Below are positions 1 to 8,397 of a stretch of 64,000 bases of DNA, one piece after another (position 1 is the first letter of the stretch; each line of letters starts with the position of its first letter). The position numbers were made by a program, and so were the translations under genes. The stretch is from Arcticibacter sp045629565 (GTDB lineage Bacteria > Bacteroidota > Bacteroidia > Sphingobacteriales > Sphingobacteriaceae): NCBI RefSeq assembly GCF_045629565.1, contig NZ_JAZQRL010000132.1:1-64000 (forward strand), read 5' to 3'. The notes under the pieces were generated by a model, which was not told where the DNA came from, made no database searches, and was given only the letters and a program-made list of their open reading frames with translations.

Positions 1-23
1 GTGCTAATCTACAAACCCGAAAT

Positions 24-668
24 ATGACGAGATTTCGAAAATTTAAGCGCTTTCTCTTCAGGTACAATCTGATACCGACAAAGAAGTGGCGTCCGGCAGC
101 CATTGTGGCCGTTGCGTCGTTCGTGGGTTTGGGGTTATACATAGTAAGGCTGAGCAATGCCGCTTCATATTTGTCCGATGATCCCCAGGCATGTGTCAAC
201 TGTCATTTAATGACTCCTCAGTATATTACCTGGAACCATAGTTCTCATCGCGAGGTGGCAAATTGCAACGACTGTCATGTTCCTCACAACAATGTTTTCA
301 ATAAATATTATTTTAAAGCGAAGGATGGCTTGTATCACGCTTCAATCTTTACGCTGAGGGCTGAGCCACAGGTGATAAAAGCTAAAGAACCTTCAGTTGA
401 GGTCATTCAGGATAATTGCATTCGCTGTCATAGCGATCAGGTTACAGATGCTAAGTTGGTTGGTTTTGTGGCGGATCATTTCGAAAAGCGAACGGACAGG
501 ACCTGCTGGGATTGTCACCGCGAAGTTCCGCACGGAAGGGTGAAGGGTTTATCTTCTACGGGCTTACAGATTGAGCCGATTCGGGCGCATGCGCCGCCGG
601 GAACCAAAGTAGTGCCGGATTGGCTGGAGCAATCGATGAATCAAAAGAAGGAAAAAAAGAAAAACTGA
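24..668 (+). CDS. nrfH: NrfH, tetraheme quinol dehydrogenase subunit of cytochrome c nitrite reductase
   Basis: This is the membrane-anchored small subunit that takes electrons from menaquinol and passes them to NrfA for six-electron reduction of nitrite to ammonium. The 214-residue protein has one N-terminal membrane helix (about residues 24-43) and then a periplasmic domain with four CxxCH heme motifs: CVNCH at 57-61, CNDCH at 81-85, CIRCH and CWDCH. That is the number expected for the NapC/NirT/NrfH family. The C-terminus ends in a lysine-rich tail. The ATG at 24 is the only sensible start, and nrfA begins 17 bases after the stop codon, so the two are co-transcribed. The upstream promoter lies outside the window or in its first 23 bases. 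Confidence 0.96.
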   Translation: MTRFRKFKRFLFRYNLIPTKKWRPAAIVAVASFVGLGLYIVRLSNAASYLSDDPQACVNCHLMTPQYITWNHSSHREVANCNDCHVPHNNVFNKYYFKAKDGLYHASIFTLRAEPQVIKAKEPSVEVIQDNCIRCHSDQVTDAKLVGFVADHFEKRTDRTCWDCHREVPHGRVKGLSSTGLQIEPIRAHAPPGTKVVPDWLEQSMNQKKEKKKN

Positions 669-685
669 GTAAAAAATATAAATCG

Positions 686-2173
686 ATGAAAAACTGGATA
701 CTATTTACTGCAACAATTGTCGTTGTGTTTCTGCTTTCTATGCTTGTCTATTCGATAATGGATAGAAAGACAGAAGCCAGGTTTGCTTATCATCCTCAGG
801 TCGCTATCGAAGGTATTGAGCCTCGTGATTCTCTTTGGGGAATGAACTACCCGAGGCAATACCAGTCTTACCAAAAAACGCTTGATACCACCTTTAAGAG
901 TAAGTATAATACAAGCGGTTTTCGTGATGCATTGGAAGAGAATCCGGAATCGATCATCCTTTGGGCAGGATATGCTTTCAGTAAGGGATATAACCAGCCG
1001 AGAGGCCACAATCATGCTATACGTGACGTGCTTAGTTCTGTGCGGATTGGCGCACCAAAGGATCCCGAAGAAGACAATATGCCGAGCACCTGCTGGACAT
1101 GTAAAAGCCCTGATGTTCCCCGCCTGATGAGTGAACTTGGGGTGACAGAATTCTACAGTAAGAAACTCTCGGATTTTGGCAGCGAAATCATCAATCCTAT
1201 CGGTTGTGCGGATTGTCATGATCCAAAGACGATGAACTTAACGATAACCAGGCCTGCTTTGATAGAAGCGTATCAAGCTATGGGCAAAGACATCAATAAA
1301 GCGTCTCACCAGGAAATGCGTTCGCTGGTTTGTGCTCAGTGCCACGTTGAATATTACTTTGACAAGAATAAGCCTGATGCAAAAGGCGCAGCGTATGTTA
1401 CCTTTCCGTGGAAGGATGGCTTTACCGCTGAAGATATGGAGAAGTATTATGACAGTATAGATTTTGCAGATTGGGTGCACCCGTTAAGTAAAGCCCGCAT
1501 GCTGAAGGCACAACATCCTGATTATGAAATATATTCCTTTGGAGTACATGCCAAGCGAGGAGTGTCGTGTGCCGACTGTCATATGCCATACGGTACAGAA
1601 GGAGGACAAAAATTTACCGACCATCATATCGGCTCGCCATTGGCAAACGTCGAGAATTCGTGCTTCGTGTGTCACCGCGAAAAAGTATCCGATCTTGTTA
1701 ATGATGTTTATGAGCGTCAGGGTAAGGTAAAGCAGGGTGTGATGCAGCTTCAACGTCACATCGCGATGGCTCATCTGGAGGCTGAAAAAGCGTGGAAGCT
1801 GGGAGCAACTGAGGCTAAGATGGCTAAGATTTTAAAAGGAATCAGGAACGCACAATGGAGATGGGACTATGTATCTGCTTCACATGGGGCTGGTTTTCAT
1901 GCTCCATTGGAGTCAAGCCGTATTATAGCTTCCGGCTCGGCGATTATTCAGGATGCCCGTGTTGAGCTGGCAAGGGTGCTTGCTTCACTTGGTCATAATG
2001 AACCGGTACAAATGCCGAATTTAAGCAGTAAATCTGCGCTTCAGGCTTATATAGGAATAGATTTGGAAAAGGAAAAAATCCAAAAAGCAAACTTCCTGGA
2101 GCAGGTTGTTCCCAAATGGCTGAAAGAGGGTAAAGAACGCGAAGCAAAACTTAAAGTAAATATGATTCAATAA
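686..2173 (+). CDS. nrfA: NrfA, pentaheme ammonia-forming cytochrome c nitrite reductase
   Basis: This is the catalytic periplasmic subunit that reduces nitrite to ammonium. With the ATG at 686 the protein is 495 residues, which is normal for the family, and starts with an uncleaved anchor or signal sequence (residues 1-22). An in-frame ATG at 620 would overlap nrfH and put a charged tail before the signal, so it is rejected. The active-site heme motif is CWTCK at 136-140, where lysine replaces the usual histidine. Four CxxCH motifs follow (CADCH, CAQCH, CADCH, CFVCH), giving the canonical five hemes. The CXXCK heme normally needs a dedicated heme lyase, and the next gene encodes a suitable one. 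Identification is close to certain. Confidence 0.97.
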   Translation: MKNWILFTATIVVVFLLSMLVYSIMDRKTEARFAYHPQVAIEGIEPRDSLWGMNYPRQYQSYQKTLDTTFKSKYNTSGFRDALEENPESIILWAGYAFSKGYNQPRGHNHAIRDVLSSVRIGAPKDPEEDNMPSTCWTCKSPDVPRLMSELGVTEFYSKKLSDFGSEIINPIGCADCHDPKTMNLTITRPALIEAYQAMGKDINKASHQEMRSLVCAQCHVEYYFDKNKPDAKGAAYVTFPWKDGFTAEDMEKYYDSIDFADWVHPLSKARMLKAQHPDYEIYSFGVHAKRGVSCADCHMPYGTEGGQKFTDHHIGSPLANVENSCFVCHREKVSDLVNDVYERQGKVKQGVMQLQRHIAMAHLEAEKAWKLGATEAKMAKILKGIRNAQWRWDYVSASHGAGFHAPLESSRIIASGSAIIQDARVELARVLASLGHNEPVQMPNLSSKSALQAYIGIDLEKEKIQKANFLEQVVPKWLKEGKEREAKLKVNMIQ

Positions 2174-2230
2174 CTGAGCTCAGCTAAGCAATCATTTATC
2201 ATCTTCTGGAGAGAATTGAAAATTATCTCC

Positions 2231-2259
2231 ATGCCCGGGTTTTAAATAACCGCGGGCAT
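2231..2259 (+). terminator. Intergenic hairpin between nrfA and ccsBA
   Basis: ATGCCCGGGTT and AACCGCGGGCAT pair as an 11-bp stem with one bulged base around a short AT-rich loop. No run of T follows, so this may be an attenuating or mRNA-stabilising hairpin inside the nrf operon rather than a full intrinsic terminator. Confidence 0.45.
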
Positions 2260-2273
2260 TTACACGACCAAGC

Positions 2274-5200
2274 ATGACTTATCTGAAATTTCTTCTCTCA
2301 ACTCGTATCTCCCTCATTCTTCTTATAGCATTTGCCTTTTCAAATGCAGTAGCTACGTTTATCGAAAACGATCATGGAACAGCTGTCGCCAGAGGACTGG
2401 TGTACGAAGCCTGGTGGTTTGAATTGATTATGCTTTGGTTGGCGGTTAATTTTCTGGCCCATATTGACAAGTATAAATTGTTTCATAAGAACCGCTGGCC
2501 GGTGGGCTTATTTCATATTGCCTTTGTGATTATCATTTTTGGGGCCGGTGTGACCAGATATTTCAGCGAAGAGGGCCTGATACATATTCGGGAAAAGCAG
2601 AAAGAAAATACCTTTTTTACAAATGCACGCTATTTGCAGATTAAGCAGTCGGGTGTTACAGATAGTAAGCGATTGGAGAAGCCAATGAATTTGATCGGGC
2701 ATAATTTTGAACCTGTGACCGTAGGCGCTGCGTTTGGTGATGAAGACTTTAAGGTGACTTTTGAGAAATTTATAACCAAGGCGAAAGAGGAGATCGTCCC
2801 GGGAAAGGATACTTACTTAGATGTTGCCGTTGCAATGGGAGAAGGACGGACAGACCATCTCATCACCTTAGGGAGTGCATTGCAGATGGGTGCGATGGTT
2901 CTGGGTACGAATGAGCAAGCGAAAAGTACGATTAAGATTTTTAAAAGGGATAGTATGTGGGTCATCAAGTCGGATGTTCATCTTCAAGTGATGGAGATGG
3001 CCACTCAGAAGATTGGTGTTCTTCATGCGGGTGAAGATAAGGAGTTGCAACTCAGGTCACTTTATCAATGGGATGGAGGGGCATTTATTGTGAAGGCTAT
3101 TCACGAGAATGCTTCTATCAAGTATAGCAGGGAAGATGATGAACAGATGGCAAAGGGCTTACCGGATGTGGTCAAGTTGAAGATAACAGACGGCAGTGGT
3201 AAGACCGTGATGTCTGACTATATAAAATTATCCAGTCTTGATCCGACATGGCATCCTTTTACCGCCAATGGAAGACAATATTCAGTGACCTACGGACCAA
3301 AAGCAGAGGTATTGCCGTTCGGTCTTTATCTGAGGGAATTCGAGTTAAAGAGATATCCGGGTAGTCAGAGTCCGGAGAGTTACGCCAGTGAACTTACTGT
3401 AATGGATGGCGAAAAGGAATTTCCATATCGTGTGTTTATGAATAACGTGCTTGATTATAAAGGTTTCCGGTTTTATCAATCATCTTATGATACCGATGAA
3501 AAGGGAACGGTTCTTTCAGTGAGCCGCGACCGGCCTGGCACTTATCTAACTTATCTTGGCTATACCTTGCTGACCGTTGGTATGTTTTTTACACTTTTCG
3601 CCAGGGGGAGCAGATTCACCATGCTGAATAAGAAGCTACGGAGCATACGAAGGAGTTCAGGTGCTGCGGGTGTTTTGGCTCTGATTTTTCTGGCTGGCTT
3701 AGTGCATGCACAGACGCCGCAGGTTCCGAAGATTGCGGTTGTACCTCTGGAAAAGGCGAACCATTATGGGCGGTTAATCGTTCAGGATTTGGACGGACGT
3801 ATGAAGCCTCTTAATACATTGGCCAATGAGATCGTACGCAAGCTTAATGGGAAGTCTCGTATAACTGTCCCGTCGGCTGACGGAGATATTCAAATGTCTT
3901 CCGAACAGTTTCTGCTAGCCGTTCAGTTAGACCCAGTACTTTTTAGTCAGATGCCCGTGATACGTATAGACAGGAAGAAATCTGTGCTTGCGTTCAAGGC
4001 TCTTGGGATCGAACCAGCTGACCGAATCAGTTTTAAAGCTTTCTTGAATGACAAGGGTGACTATCTGCTGCACGACCTCGTAGAGGAAGCGAACAAGATG
4101 AAGCCTGCGGAACGGAATGAGGGACATAAGGAATTGCTGAAGACCGACGAACGTTTTAATATCTTCTATGCCTTGTTGACTGGAGATTTCTTGCGAATAT
4201 TTCCTAATAGAAGTGACCAGAACAATACCTGGTTTACCAGCCAGCAGTCACAAAGCGGGTTTGAAGAAGAGGATGCCACTTTCGTGAAAAATATTACGTC
4301 GCTCTACCTTACAGGACTTCAAAAAGGCCTTCAAAAGAACGACTGGAAGCAAGGTGACGATGCTCTGGAGTATATACATCTGTTTCAGCAGAAAGCTGGC
4401 GAGCGCGTTTATCCGTCGGAGCAGTTAATAGAGGCTGAACTTTTATATAATAAGCTGAACCTTGGAAATAAGCTTTTTGGAGCTTTCTGGGTCCTAGGTG
4501 CCCTACTGCTGGTGCTCGGAATTGTTATGCTTTTCAGGGAGTCGGGTCTGATGGAGCGGCTATGGACTATAGGTAAGTGGTTGGCATGGACCGGGCTTAT
4601 CGTTTTTACATTTCATCTTGTATTGAGATGGTATATCGCCAAGCATCCGCCATGGAGTGACGGCTTTGAAATGCTCGTTTTTGTCGCCTGGGGTGTCTTG
4701 CTTTTCGGTCTGCTATTCTCGGGTAAGTCCCGATTTACGGTTCCCTTAGGCTTATTGTTTTCGGGTACGCTGTTGTTTGTGAGTTTCCTGGACTGGCTGA
4801 ATCCGGAAATTACCAATCTTATGCCGGTACTGCATTCCTACTGGCTTAAGATCCACGTGGCGATAATTGTCAGTTCATATGCGCCTCTCGCCCTTGCGGC
4901 AATATTGGCGTTGCTGAGCCTTATACTTATTATTTTCAAACCGAAGACGCCTACTGTTAACTGGTGGATAAGCATGCAGGAGTTGACAATAGTGAACGAG
5001 CTTGCCATAACGATAGGGTTGTTTCTCCTTGCAATAGGTACTTTCCTGGGAGGTGTGTGGGCGAACGAGAGTTGGGGAAGATATTGGGCATGGGATCCAA
5101 AAGAGACCTGGGCACTTATCTCCGTGATAATCTACGCCTTTGTATTGCATTTGAGGCTCATTCCGGCTCTCAAAAGTGCGATTGTTTATAATCTGGCGAG

Positions 5201-5405
5201 CTTGTGGGCATTTGCATCGATCATTATGACATCCTTTGGCGTAAACTACTATCTTTCTGGATTACATTCCTATGCAGCAGGAGATCCTGTTCCCGTTCCC
5301 GTCTGGGTATACTGGGCGGTTGCTGTCCTGTTGCTTATTTCTGTGATGGCAGCCATTCAGCACAGAAAAATGTCTGCTGAAAGCAGGAAGAACCTGGTTG
5401 TTTAG
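2274..5405 (+). CDS. ccsBA: CcsBA (ResB-CcsA) fusion, NrfI-type System II cytochrome c heme lyase
   Basis: This 1043-residue integral membrane protein exports heme and attaches it to CXXCH/CXXCK motifs of periplasmic cytochromes c. The N-terminal half is ResB/CcsB-like: membrane helices near residues 5-25, 45-60 and 75-90, a large periplasmic domain, then a helix near 425-445. The C-terminal third is CcsA, with several helices and the WWD signature (core WGRYWAWDPKETWAL) flanked by conserved histidines such as those in HSYWLKIH and LHSYAAG. Between the halves is a signal-like hydrophobic stretch ending in VHAQ and a KPLNTLANEIVRKL segment often seen in Bacteroidota fusions. Its position directly after nrfA suggests it is the dedicated CXXCK heme lyase, like NrfI of Wolinella. 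That specificity is inference. The stop codon lies one base from the stop of the convergent regulator gene. Confidence 0.93.
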   Translation: MTYLKFLLSTRISLILLIAFAFSNAVATFIENDHGTAVARGLVYEAWWFELIMLWLAVNFLAHIDKYKLFHKNRWPVGLFHIAFVIIIFGAGVTRYFSEEGLIHIREKQKENTFFTNARYLQIKQSGVTDSKRLEKPMNLIGHNFEPVTVGAAFGDEDFKVTFEKFITKAKEEIVPGKDTYLDVAVAMGEGRTDHLITLGSALQMGAMVLGTNEQAKSTIKIFKRDSMWVIKSDVHLQVMEMATQKIGVLHAGEDKELQLRSLYQWDGGAFIVKAIHENASIKYSREDDEQMAKGLPDVVKLKITDGSGKTVMSDYIKLSSLDPTWHPFTANGRQYSVTYGPKAEVLPFGLYLREFELKRYPGSQSPESYASELTVMDGEKEFPYRVFMNNVLDYKGFRFYQSSYDTDEKGTVLSVSRDRPGTYLTYLGYTLLTVGMFFTLFARGSRFTMLNKKLRSIRRSSGAAGVLALIFLAGLVHAQTPQVPKIAVVPLEKANHYGRLIVQDLDGRMKPLNTLANEIVRKLNGKSRITVPSADGDIQMSSEQFLLAVQLDPVLFSQMPVIRIDRKKSVLAFKALGIEPADRISFKAFLNDKGDYLLHDLVEEANKMKPAERNEGHKELLKTDERFNIFYALLTGDFLRIFPNRSDQNNTWFTSQQSQSGFEEEDATFVKNITSLYLTGLQKGLQKNDWKQGDDALEYIHLFQQKAGERVYPSEQLIEAELLYNKLNLGNKLFGAFWVLGALLLVLGIVMLFRESGLMERLWTIGKWLAWTGLIVFTFHLVLRWYIAKHPPWSDGFEMLVFVAWGVLLFGLLFSGKSRFTVPLGLLFSGTLLFVSFLDWLNPEITNLMPVLHSYWLKIHVAIIVSSYAPLALAAILALLSLILIIFKPKTPTVNWWISMQELTIVNELAITIGLFLLAIGTFLGGVWANESWGRYWAWDPKETWALISVIIYAFVLHLRLIPALKSAIVYNLASLWAFASIIMTSFGVNYYLSGLHSYAAGDPVPVPVWVYWAVAVLLLISVMAAIQHRKMSAESRKNLVV

Positions 5406-5406
5406 T

Positions 5407-6141
5407 TCATAAAATCAGTTGCTTGATGGAAGGCATATAATTTCGGCCGACGTTAATTTCAACCTGGTTAGGCAGCGTCACGAACAGTCGGGTAATTTCC
5501 CGGTGCAGGGTCTTAATATGTTCGATGTTGATTATATAGGAGCGATGTATGCGTATGAAGCGGTTTTTATCGAGTTTACGTTCAATACTGCTGATGCCCA
5601 ATGAGCTTAAGTAAGCATCGTTATTATCCGTATATATCCAGGTATAATCACGGTCGGCTTTGAAGTACGTTACATTATTAAGGGAAATACTTTCCAGTCT
5701 TCTGCCATTTTCTACAAGGATGCGATTAGGAAGTTCGGATTTGTTGATGGAGATTTCAAGATTTCCATTGTCTATTTTCAGATCGTGCCATTTTATATAC
5801 TTATCTAAGGCCTGATGTAAACGCTCCTTTCGAATAGGCTTCAATATGTAGTCCAATGCGTTATGTTCAAAAGCTTTTAACGCGTGAATACCGCTTCTTG
5901 CAATGAAGATTAGCGCTGGCAGGTGGCTGGCGCTTTCGAGCACAGTCCACGCATTTTTCCCCGGGAGGTCGACATCGATTAACAATAGCTGTGGCTCCAG
6001 CGCATTTATGTCTTTCAACGCTTCTATTCCATTGGTGCATTCTCCCGCTAAGAAAAAGGAAGGGGAACATCTGAGGATTTTTGACGTGCGACGGCGCTGT
6101 TCATGATCGGCATCAGCAATAACGACAGATATTTTTTTCAT
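5407..6141 (-). CDS. LytTR-family response regulator without an adjacent histidine kinase
   Basis: This two-domain transcription regulator has 244 residues. The N-terminal receiver (about 4-120) has the acidic pocket D10/D12, the phosphoacceptor candidate D56 in LLIDVDLPG and the conserved lysine in the LKP motif. The C-terminal LytTR DNA-binding domain (about 145-240) contains the typical NRFIRIHRSYIIN stretch. The ATG at 6141 is preferred over the in-frame ATG at 6198, because the receiver fold starts immediately after it. LytTR regulators normally pair with a LytS-type sensor kinase, but none is adjacent. The next gene upstream in the same direction is a Crp-like regulator 60 bases away, so the two may be co-expressed. 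The target genes are not known from sequence. Confidence 0.88.
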   Translation of the reverse strand: MKKISVVIADADHEQRRRTSKILRCSPSFFLAGECTNGIEALKDINALEPQLLLIDVDLPGKNAWTVLESASHLPALIFIARSGIHALKAFEHNALDYILKPIRKERLHQALDKYIKWHDLKIDNGNLEISINKSELPNRILVENGRRLESISLNNVTYFKADRDYTWIYTDNNDAYLSSLGISSIERKLDKNRFIRIHRSYIINIEHIKTLHREITRLFVTLPNQVEINVGRNYMPSIKQLIL

Positions 6142-6201
6142 TAAGATGTTGAATTTCACAGCAAAGATAACGGCATGTGAGGTGCCTGAACCTGACATAT
6201 G

Positions 6202-6798
6202 TCAGGAACTTAATCCGTAGCGCTGATTAACTTGTTTGCGGATTCTGCTGAGACTATCCTGATGAATACCAAGAAACGAGGCTATATATTTCAAAGGAAT
6301 AGTTTGGATGATTTGGGGTTGTTGCATAAGGATCTTCTGGTAACGCTCCTCAGCGGTAAGGCAAACGGCATCGATCTGCATATCTTGCAACCAGATCAGC
6401 AGGCGGTGCATAATCGCCTGTTCTATTGCGTAGGCCTTGTCGACATGCTGTTTGATAGCCATCACGTCTGCTTGGGACCATTCGAGTACATCGATATCAG
6501 TGAGCGTTTCCAGCCCGCAATTAGAGGGTGCACCGTTGAGCAAGAAAAGGGGAGTTGAGATAAAATCGTTTAATGATACCAGGCCAAGGGTATAGTCATT
6601 TCCTTCATATACCCGGAATAGTCTCACGATTCCTTGATTAAGGAAAAATAGCCTGTTTACTTTTTTCCCCTGATGCATGACAATGGTGTGTTTCGGTATT
6701 ATCCGATGGGTGGTGACGGTAGAAATCATGCGGATATCGTCAGGGCTTAGGAATATTTCCCTTGACTGTAGGTATGCACAAACTTTATCAAAAGTCAT
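6202..6798 (-). CDS. Crp/Fnr-superfamily transcription regulator
   Basis: This protein of 198 residues has an N-terminal cyclic-nucleotide-binding-type beta-roll (about 20-120) and a C-terminal helix-turn-helix (about 150-195, ending in SFLGIHQDSLSRIRKQVNQ). It belongs to the short Crp-like group common in Bacteroidota. The cysteine cluster that binds the iron-sulfur centre in true FNR is absent, since only scattered cysteines occur, so direct oxygen sensing of that kind is unlikely. The ligand is unknown. It is transcribed toward the nrf cluster together with the LytTR regulator, which makes a role in respiratory control plausible but unproven. Confidence 0.88.
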   Translation of the reverse strand: MTFDKVCAYLQSREIFLSPDDIRMISTVTTHRIIPKHTIVMHQGKKVNRLFFLNQGIVRLFRVYEGNDYTLGLVSLNDFISTPLFLLNGAPSNCGLETLTDIDVLEWSQADVMAIKQHVDKAYAIEQAIMHRLLIWLQDMQIDAVCLTAEERYQKILMQQPQIIQTIPLKYIASFLGIHQDSLSRIRKQVNQRYGLSS

Positions 6799-6862
6799 GG
6801 TATGATTATAAGCGTAACAAATTAACTAAGGCTTACTTATAAATATACCGATTAGTGTTTTA

Positions 6863-8206
6863 CTAAAGACGTACAAATTCGACTCTTCTGTTTCTCGCCA
6901 TAGCTTCTTTAGTTTTTTCTGTTGAAGCTGGACTTGATTCGCCTTTTCCCATTGCTTCAAGCCGCTCCTCGGAGATGCCAAAAGTGTTGTGGAGGACTGC
7001 TTTTACAGCCAACGCCCGGCGTTCGCTCAGCTGTTGGTTAGTTTTTTCTTCACCCACAGCATCTGTATGGCCAACGATCCGGATCTTCGTGTCTTTATTT
7101 TGATTCAATACATCAGCGATTGATTTTAGAACGCCAGCTGATTCCGCTCTAATGGTAGCCGAGCCGGTGTCGAAAAGAATACCTGTAGTGCTGAATTTGC
7201 CTTCCTCTATCCATTTATGTCTCAGATCGGGCATTCCTTTCGCTATCTTGATGTTCGTGAAGTATACCCCTATCTGATCATCCTGGTAGGGACTACTGCT
7301 TAACTGAAAGAACAACTGATTAAACATTCCTTCGAGAGGGATGGCTTTTGGAACGTCGTATATTTTATCCTCGTCCACCCATATGCGTAGTCGTTCTTTT
7401 TGGCCTTGTAACGATACATGCACCACCTTTCCATACCATTTTTTTGCCAAACTGCTGCTCTGTGTCGGGCTGTTGAAATACCTTTTATGATTTATATAGC
7501 TCTCCATTGCTATGTTAGCTCCGGTTGAAAGTGGCGAGATTTCCATATAAAGAGATTTGTCGCCCTTCGGATCGGAGAGCAAACTATTGCCGGCAGGATC
7601 TGCCTTTCCGGTAGCCAGAAGCCCGAACCGGATCGATGGTGGTAACCATCCTTTGAAGTCAATTTGCAGGAACATATCAAACTCTACGGTGAAATCATCG
7701 CCCAGCATCTTCTTGTTGTCAGATAGACAGACTGTCCGTTGGGCCATACGCAGCCACTGTCCCTCCAGGCCATCAAGCTTCACCAGAACAGCGCTTCCAT
7801 TACTGTTCCATCCGGCTGGTAACTCACTAAAGGCCTCATCGGAAAAGTCGTTCACATACAAGATAGAGTCTCCCGCAATGAAATCGAATTTACTAAATGC
7901 CTTTACTGTACTTGCGGGCTGCAGGCTACCGTCAAATGTTCGGGTTTTGGACTCTCCACTCGTTGGCTTGTCTTGTTCAGCACTTGTTTTTTCGACGGTC
8001 TTATCTATGCCTTTTGAAATTGCCTTCTCGGTTTTATCCAAAATTTTTCCGGTGGCTGTTTGTGCTGCGCGGTCTTTTATTTTTTTCAGGATAGATTGCG
8101 CTTGTGAGGACGGTGAAGTCATGGCCATTGTAGTGACGACTACAACATAGGCGGATATTTGTGTGGATCTTAACCAAGTCATTGCATTCGATATTAACAT
8201 ATTCAT
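6863..8206 (-). CDS. Exported OmpA-family peptidoglycan-binding protein
   Basis: This protein of about 447 residues is likely anchored in or under the outer membrane. An N-terminal signal ends near SSQAQ. It is followed by a basic, alanine/lysine-rich segment and a beta-rich middle region (about 95-330) resembling a concanavalin-like jelly roll, with repeated aromatic and glycine positions. The C-terminal OmpA domain (about 345-447) contains FDTGSATI, the IRIVGHTDAVG motif and the conserved LSERRA and NRRVEF elements that bind diaminopimelate in peptidoglycan. The reading frame extends to a TTG at 8212, but ATG codons at 8206, 8200 and 8182 are better starts, and the last gives the cleanest signal peptide. 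The ligand of the middle domain is unknown. It is divergent from the M16 protease gene. Confidence 0.85.
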   Translation of the reverse strand: MNMLISNAMTWLRSTQISAYVVVVTTMAMTSPSSQAQSILKKIKDRAAQTATGKILDKTEKAISKGIDKTVEKTSAEQDKPTSGESKTRTFDGSLQPASTVKAFSKFDFIAGDSILYVNDFSDEAFSELPAGWNSNGSAVLVKLDGLEGQWLRMAQRTVCLSDNKKMLGDDFTVEFDMFLQIDFKGWLPPSIRFGLLATGKADPAGNSLLSDPKGDKSLYMEISPLSTGANIAMESYINHKRYFNSPTQSSSLAKKWYGKVVHVSLQGQKERLRIWVDEDKIYDVPKAIPLEGMFNQLFFQLSSSPYQDDQIGVYFTNIKIAKGMPDLRHKWIEEGKFSTTGILFDTGSATIRAESAGVLKSIADVLNQNKDTKIRIVGHTDAVGEEKTNQQLSERRALAVKAVLHNTFGISEERLEAMGKGESSPASTEKTKEAMARNRRVEFVRL

Positions 8207-8397
8207 GTCCAAGATAGAACACTGAAAAGTCTGTAGTTAATCGTTTCGACCAGGCGACCATTTAAGGCTACGAAGCAACTATAGGGTCGACCAGGAACAA
8301 TCAGCCTTCTCTCCGTTACCTCGTTTTTCCTTCTTACTATTGATTTCTCTCTGGTGTAAAAATCGTATCTTTCTGGCCGTTACTTTATCCAACATCA

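Noticed and set aside
620..685. Upstream ATG start for nrfA at 620
   Set aside because: It would overlap nrfH by 49 bases and place a charged tail ahead of the signal anchor. The ATG at 686 gives normal length and layout.
3660..3720. Signal-like sequence in the middle of CcsBA, suggesting two separate genes
   Set aside because: The frame is continuous with no stop, and ResB-CcsA fusions with such a junction are normal in Bacteroidota.
8340..8373. Promoter for the M16 protease gene (TTG and TATCTTTC)
   Set aside because: The spacer is 23 bases, longer than the usual 19-21, and the last base of the -7 element is not G, so the match is too weak to list.
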